NCBI GenBank assembly: GCA_963966185.1
Contig: CAWZYM010000284.1
Coordinates: 65,001 to 129,000 of the forward strand
Direction: 5' to 3'
Source: Rhabditoides inermis
Lineage: Eukaryota > Nematoda > Chromadorea > Rhabditida > Rhabditidae
Length of the DNA stretch: 64,000 bases
This document shows, piece after piece, positions 59,176 to 64,000 of this stretch. The position numbers and the translations under genes are program-made. Position 1 is the first letter of the stretch. Each line of letters begins with the position of its first letter. The notes under the pieces were generated by a model. It was given only the letters and a program-made list of their open reading frames with translations, had not been told where the DNA came from and did not search any database.

Positions 59176-61396
59176 TCAGACGAGTCGCATCCAGTTGCTC
59201 TCGATCTTGCCGTAGTGGATGTCGTGCATAGTCGTGTAGAACCTGAAAGTACAAGATGTACCAGATAAAGTTCCCAATTCTACCAAGCAATCCACAGTAC
59301 CCCACCAACTCTGTATTTCTAGTACAGTACCGCGGTACAGTAACACTTCTACATTATACAGTACCCAGTTCTACCTACAGTACCCTCACCTCTGCATAAT
59401 CTTGAGCTTGCTGTCCATGGTGGGGATGATGAGGTCCTCGTACGTGTCTTGGTGGGTGTTATTGTAGACGATGCGACCAATGGGGGAGACGACAGCCGCA
59501 GTGCCCGCACCGAACATCTCCAGAACCTGCAACGAACTACAGTAATCCGGCACCAGTCACACTGTGGGTGCATGTCGTTCTCGTTTCATGAGATGTTCTG
59601 AAATCCGCTACAATCCAACCCCGCCCCCTCACCCTCTTCTCCTTGATGGCGCGTCGTAGCTGTCGCATGTTGACGTGCTTCTCGCTCACTTCGAACTCGT
59701 TCCAGCCGCGAGCCAGATCGAGCAGCGACTGCCGGGTCACGCCGGGGAGGATCACACCCTGCCGAGGAGATGATTAGAAAACAATTATTTTCAATCTAAG
59801 TGGTCTGGAGAGGGGGAGGAAGCGTTGATGTGGGTGAGCGATGGTCAATGCTGAACTACACCCAGGCACTAATAAGATCACACCCTGAATGAGAAATGGT
59901 ATGCAATACTACCTTCTTGGTTCTCGAACTATTCAATTCTCACTCCAACATGTAACACTACTGCTGCACTACTCATTGCGAGTCTCTAGTTCCTCGTCTC
60001 TCTGGTCCCTCTCCATTACTCGTCCTCCCCACTTTCTCGAGCGGCGGCGTGACGAGCTCCACCTCCCCGTCATCGTTCTTCCACAGCAGGAAGATGTTCA
60101 TCGTGCCCGCCTCAGTGATCTCCTCCGTCTTGTCGCACGACAGCCACAGCACCTGGTACGGCAAGGTATACGGTAGGTATACGGTAGCTACCAGTACCTG
60201 CTGGCATCCGCGCTGCTCGGCGATCTTTCCGATGCGCACCGTCGGCCCGTAGTTGCTGCCCATTTTGAACGCGCCCACGCCTCCCGGGAACGCGCGCACG
60301 TATCTGGTATTGATCGATTATCGATAGGATTATCGATCCACTCACTTGGCATCGGCGAGCAGGCTGATCGGCTGGAAGCCAGTCTTGAAGTACGGTCCGG
60401 CGGGGCCAGTGATCACAAACCTGCACATCACAGGGTTACGGTATGCGGTAGCTACAGTAACCCACAGCTTGGCTTTCTTGGACTGCGCGAGTCCGAGGGT
60501 GTGGCCAGTGCCAATGAAGGTGGGGCGGATGTAGAGCGACTGGTAGTCCACGGCCGGCACCCAATCAGCGTCCAGACGAATCTATAGTGATACGGTAGAT
60601 ACAGTACACTACAGTATCTCCATACCAGCTCGCACATGATCTTGATCAGCTCCTCGGCGTCAAAGTCGGGCAGGGCGGCGCGCTTCGCAGTGCGCTTCAT
60701 CCTAGAAAGATGTACGGTATTTATAGTGGGATACGGTACCAAGGTACCGTATACCTGTTCATGTTCATGTCGGGGCGGAAGATGCGGATCTTGTTGTCAA
60801 CGCCGCGGTACGCCTTCATGCCCTCGAACAGCTGGATCGCGTAGTGCAGACACTGCAACGGAGACACTGAAGCACCGCCCACTCTAGCCACGCCCACTCT
60901 GGCCCCACCCACTCCTAGCCCCGCCCACTGTAGCCCCGCCCACTTTAGCCCCGCCCACCTTGCTTCCGGGATGGATGTGCAGGTCCCTGGTGGGGTGGAT
61001 AGTCGGCGCGTGGCAGCCGTCGTCCACCGTCCAATCGATCTCGATCATATGATCGGCATAGTGCTGACCGAAGCCGACAACGTCCTGGTGCGGCTTCTCC
61101 TAGGTATACGGTAGAGTACGGTAACTAAGGTATACGGTAGATCACAGTACCTTGAGCAGGTCGCCAGTGGCGCGCTGGATGACGAGGTCGGCGTGGTAGA
61201 AGGAGCGGTACTGGTCGTAGTCCTAGAATGGAAGCTATGAGAGGGAGAGGGGGGGTGAGAGAGGGTGAGAGAGAGAGAGAGAGAGAGAGAGACGCACCCT
61301 CCCGTCGGAGAAGTAGCGTGCGGCACCGGCGGTAGCAGGGAGTCTGGCGAATCGCTTGGCCACTCCAGCAATCGAGGGCAGGCTGCGAGAGAGCAT
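59176..61396 (-). CDS. bcat-1: Mitochondrial branched-chain amino acid aminotransferase
   Basis: Twelve exons sum to 1,233 nt, 410 residues, the normal family size. The N-terminus ([19 protein letters not shown]) is a mitochondrial presequence. Fold-type IV PLP enzyme landmarks are present: [48 protein letters not shown] with the PLP-binding Lys, [25 protein letters not shown] and [13 protein letters not shown]. The enzyme moves the amino group of Leu, Ile and Val to 2-oxoglutarate, the first step in their breakdown. Nearly every intron carries TACGGTA- or TACAGTA-type words. The start is preceded by no acceptor sequence, unlike most genes here. Confidence 0.97.
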
Positions 61397-64000
61397 GGTC
61401 AGTAGGGGGCGAGTAGGGGAGAGGGACAAGTAGAAATGTGTCCATCCACTGTCTCTGGTGTGCTTTTATGCCGCCCCGCATTTGCATGACCGCGCGTGCG
61501 TCTCGACCACGCGTCATCTTTTTCGGCCCGATCCGCACGTCGCTTGTGAAAAGCCGCGTAGCGTGACGTCATATGGGTTCGACTTGTAGAACAGTAGTTT
61601 TAGTAGTGAGAGTCACCCACAATGACATGGTACAGTTAAAGTGCGTTGCGATGGTCCCACGCATATACACGAGATCGGTGAAGTGATGACAAGCAACTGA
61701 TCTCAAGTTTCAAAGCACTGCACGTTACCTTCACATGGTGTGAAGTGAAATCTGCGATTTCTACAATAATTGATTATAGTTAATAAAATTGATTATAGTT
61801 AAGATTATTTAGTTAAGCGACTGATCATGTGACGTCTGATGTTCTGTGAATTCCCAGTTCACAGATCACAGCGTAGGAGACACGCGCTCTGTGATGTTTT
61901 TGTGATAGTTTCGTTACGTCCCGCACGTTGTCTTTCAGAAACTGCATCGCGGGATGAAACTGCACCCCTCCTATAATGTCCAGGGGCGATATAATTATGC
62001 GAATTCAATCAGGCTGCGTGTCAATTCCGCGCTGCGGCAGCTAATCGGTTTGTGAGTTGTGAGATGTGATGAATCTCTCCTCGGCAGCGTTTCGGAAGCG
62101 ACCGAACTACCCCTGAAATTGGATTAGTGGGTGGCACTTCATCTTCCCCCAGTCGCAATCACTCCGTAGTGTTCGCTGGTGTGCCGCGGAACGCGTCGCG
62201 CACAACAAACGCATAAATCTCACTGGGGCTGGGCGGATATGCGATTGTCGGTGTGTAATCTGTAATGGCAACCTGCCCCGTCGGTACAATTTGTCTCTCG
62301 ATTCAAAGCGCCTTTAATCCGAGTCCCCGGCTGCAATGGCAATCAGGTCGTTTGTTCCCGGATTAGCTGCCTAATGATTGACGGGTTGTTTGCCACTATT
62401 GTATACCTGTTTCACCGGGGTTTCTACCTTTCATTGAACATAATGCTAATGTAAATGCCCTAAATGGAGCATAGCCGATTGTCCTCTCTCCCACCTCATT
62501 GCCTAGTCCTCTTTCATTAGCGCATCCTGGAGGATCTTTGCCCGCATCTCTGAGTAAAAGGCAAAGCCGTTTTCCCACGACTCGCGCATACATCTAATGA
62601 GAAAACTTCTCGTCAGTACATTTACTCGATTTGCCCGGATGTATTATTTTTCACGCAGAAATAAAATACAGGGTCCGCACTTGTCTTACCCCCATGTACT
62701 CGGTCTGTCAATTAGCGAGGGCTGTCATTAGAATGGGGGAAGGCGGGAGTGGACTATCAATTAGTCACCGGGATGCCCCCACCCGCCGGCGCCCCTTTCA
62801 ACTCATTCTCAATACCTCAATTGCACCCCTCTTCTCATGTCAACACACTACACACTTATATTTACTACGTATTTTACGTGGTAAATATATTTTTGTTGCT
62901 CAGCGAAGGTTTAACTGATAATTGTTTCGTATACACAACTTTCCTATTCTAGTTTCCCGCAGCTCACTGCTCACCTTGATTTGCAATGCATGTTTCCGCC
63001 ATCTGTCCTCCGCTGTTGCGCGAATAAATGGCGGATTCGCGCACTAATTATTCAGCCGATCTATCGTGCATTTTATGCGCTAACGCGCGTGTGAAGCGCG
63101 AATTAAACACTGTAGGCCCGTCAATAAATGTACAAGTGTCTTTGTGAGACTTAAATCTTGAAGGCTTCATTTGGCTGCGAAATCAACCATTAGAAGATCA
63201 AAATGCTTTCTAGACGCCGCACATTCTTTGAAAGAAAAAATCCTCATAAAGTGTATTTTTGTGTCAGAAAGTGATACATAATCGAATGGACGCCTATAAG
63301 TTCCGTGATGAGATCTGATGTATGGGTGTGGTGCCCCGTTCCGGCTCTAAGTGCCCTGTGTCCACCCGGGGTGAGCCGTAAATCTCTTTTTACGCGTTAT
63401 GCCGCGTCCCCCGAGGGGAGTGCGATATCCACATTCCTCAATGTGCCACAAGTGCTCACTCCCTCACACAAACACAACCGCAAACATCCAAAACACTCTC
63501 TCGACTCCACTAACACTGTGTTCCTTCCATTTTTTCCCTATTTCAGACTGCCTAAACTGTAATGAAGTAGTGATAAAATGTTCAATTCATTTCTTAAGCG
63601 ATCACGAGACGAGCTCTCATCTCGCGCGCATTCGAAAGAAGCTGGTGATGGTCAGTAATGGGTGTGGGGGGATGTGCGCATATCCTAATCCACTCTCCTC
63701 TCTCCTTTGATCCGACCGCTACGTCTCTGTGCTCGCGTAATCGAGATACGTCTGCCAGAAACACGCACGCACGCTTGTCTGTTATCATTAAGATTCGTGA
63801 ACCGCTCGAGTTTCGAATAGTGATTTTATTGCTCTAGTTTCTATAGTGTATATTTGTTTACATAGTTCCTGTTGTTTTAAGAATGATCTGTGAGTGTCTG
63901 TCATTTGGAGGCTCTTCGCGATACATTGATGCTACTACGAGCACATCCTCTCCTCACTACCATTTGCGATTTAACGACACCTGTTCTCTCTCCATCGCAC
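61397..64000. other. Upstream region of BCAT, no gene seen
   Basis: 2.6 kb with no frame showing domain content or plausible splicing. The first few hundred bases presumably include the BCAT promoter. The stretch at about 61.9-63.1 kb is unusually free of the microsatellites and dispersed repeats seen elsewhere in the window. Confidence 0.4.

Overview
This is nuclear DNA from a nematode, probably a rhabditid or diplogastrid. The evidence is two cuticle collagens, an Srd-family chemoreceptor, a DUF273-type protein, many short spliceosomal introns (down to about 40 nt), and 3' splice acceptors lying 0 to 7 nt upstream of eight start codons, which is the mark of spliced-leader trans-splicing. 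Species cannot be fixed from the sequence. Exon models were built by hand from GT/AG boundaries, reading phase and family homology. Most of them sum to an exact multiple of three. The two long minus-strand genes (607-5954 and 44408-48650) are each one base out somewhere, so some of their boundaries are approximate.

Layout. 1-73 is the last exon of an unidentified gene. 607-5954 (-) encodes a USP7-type MATH domain joined to a long coiled coil. 6301-7188 (+) is TRAPPC5, followed 192 nt later by the mitochondrial DNA polymerase gamma gene (7381-13731, +), an operon-like pair. 14095-14969 (-) is a Y-box cold-shock protein, tail to tail with the polymerase. 17869-20674 (+) is a DUF273-like type II membrane protein. 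20862-23658 holds two nearly identical cuticle collagens, head to head. 24861-30738 (+) is the peroxisomal half-transporter ABCD3/PMP70 in 24 exons. 33266-35451 (+) is an Srd-type GPCR. 36668-40569 is a CR1/Jockey-like LINE. 44408-48650 (-) is a ZFC3H1-like zinc-finger protein, divergent from UPF0415/C7orf25 (48957-52304, +). That gene is followed 344 nt later by WDR83 (52649-56250, +), a second operon-like pair, and then by a transthyretin-like/HIU hydrolase gene (56542-57138, +). 59176-61396 (-) is mitochondrial branched-chain aminotransferase. 61.4-64.0 kb has no gene I can support.

Most genes are housekeeping: vesicle tethering, mtDNA replication, peroxisomal lipid import, branched-chain amino-acid and purine catabolism, RNA surveillance and splicing. 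The exceptions are the collagens, the receptor and the LINE.

The unusual material is in the non-coding and mobile DNA. At least four palindromic (foldback) elements have arms that each carry a tRNA-like module with A-box and B-box motifs; three sit side by side at 42.0-44.1 kb and one at 16.9-17.7 kb. A further element with about 300-bp inverted arms at 31.25-33.1 kb contains a decayed inverted copy of an exon from the neighbouring PMP70 gene. Introns are loaded with (GA)n/(CT)n tracts, one intron holds a minisatellite whose every unit carries splice-site-like signals, and two unrelated genes use GC-AG introns with the same nine-base donor sequence.
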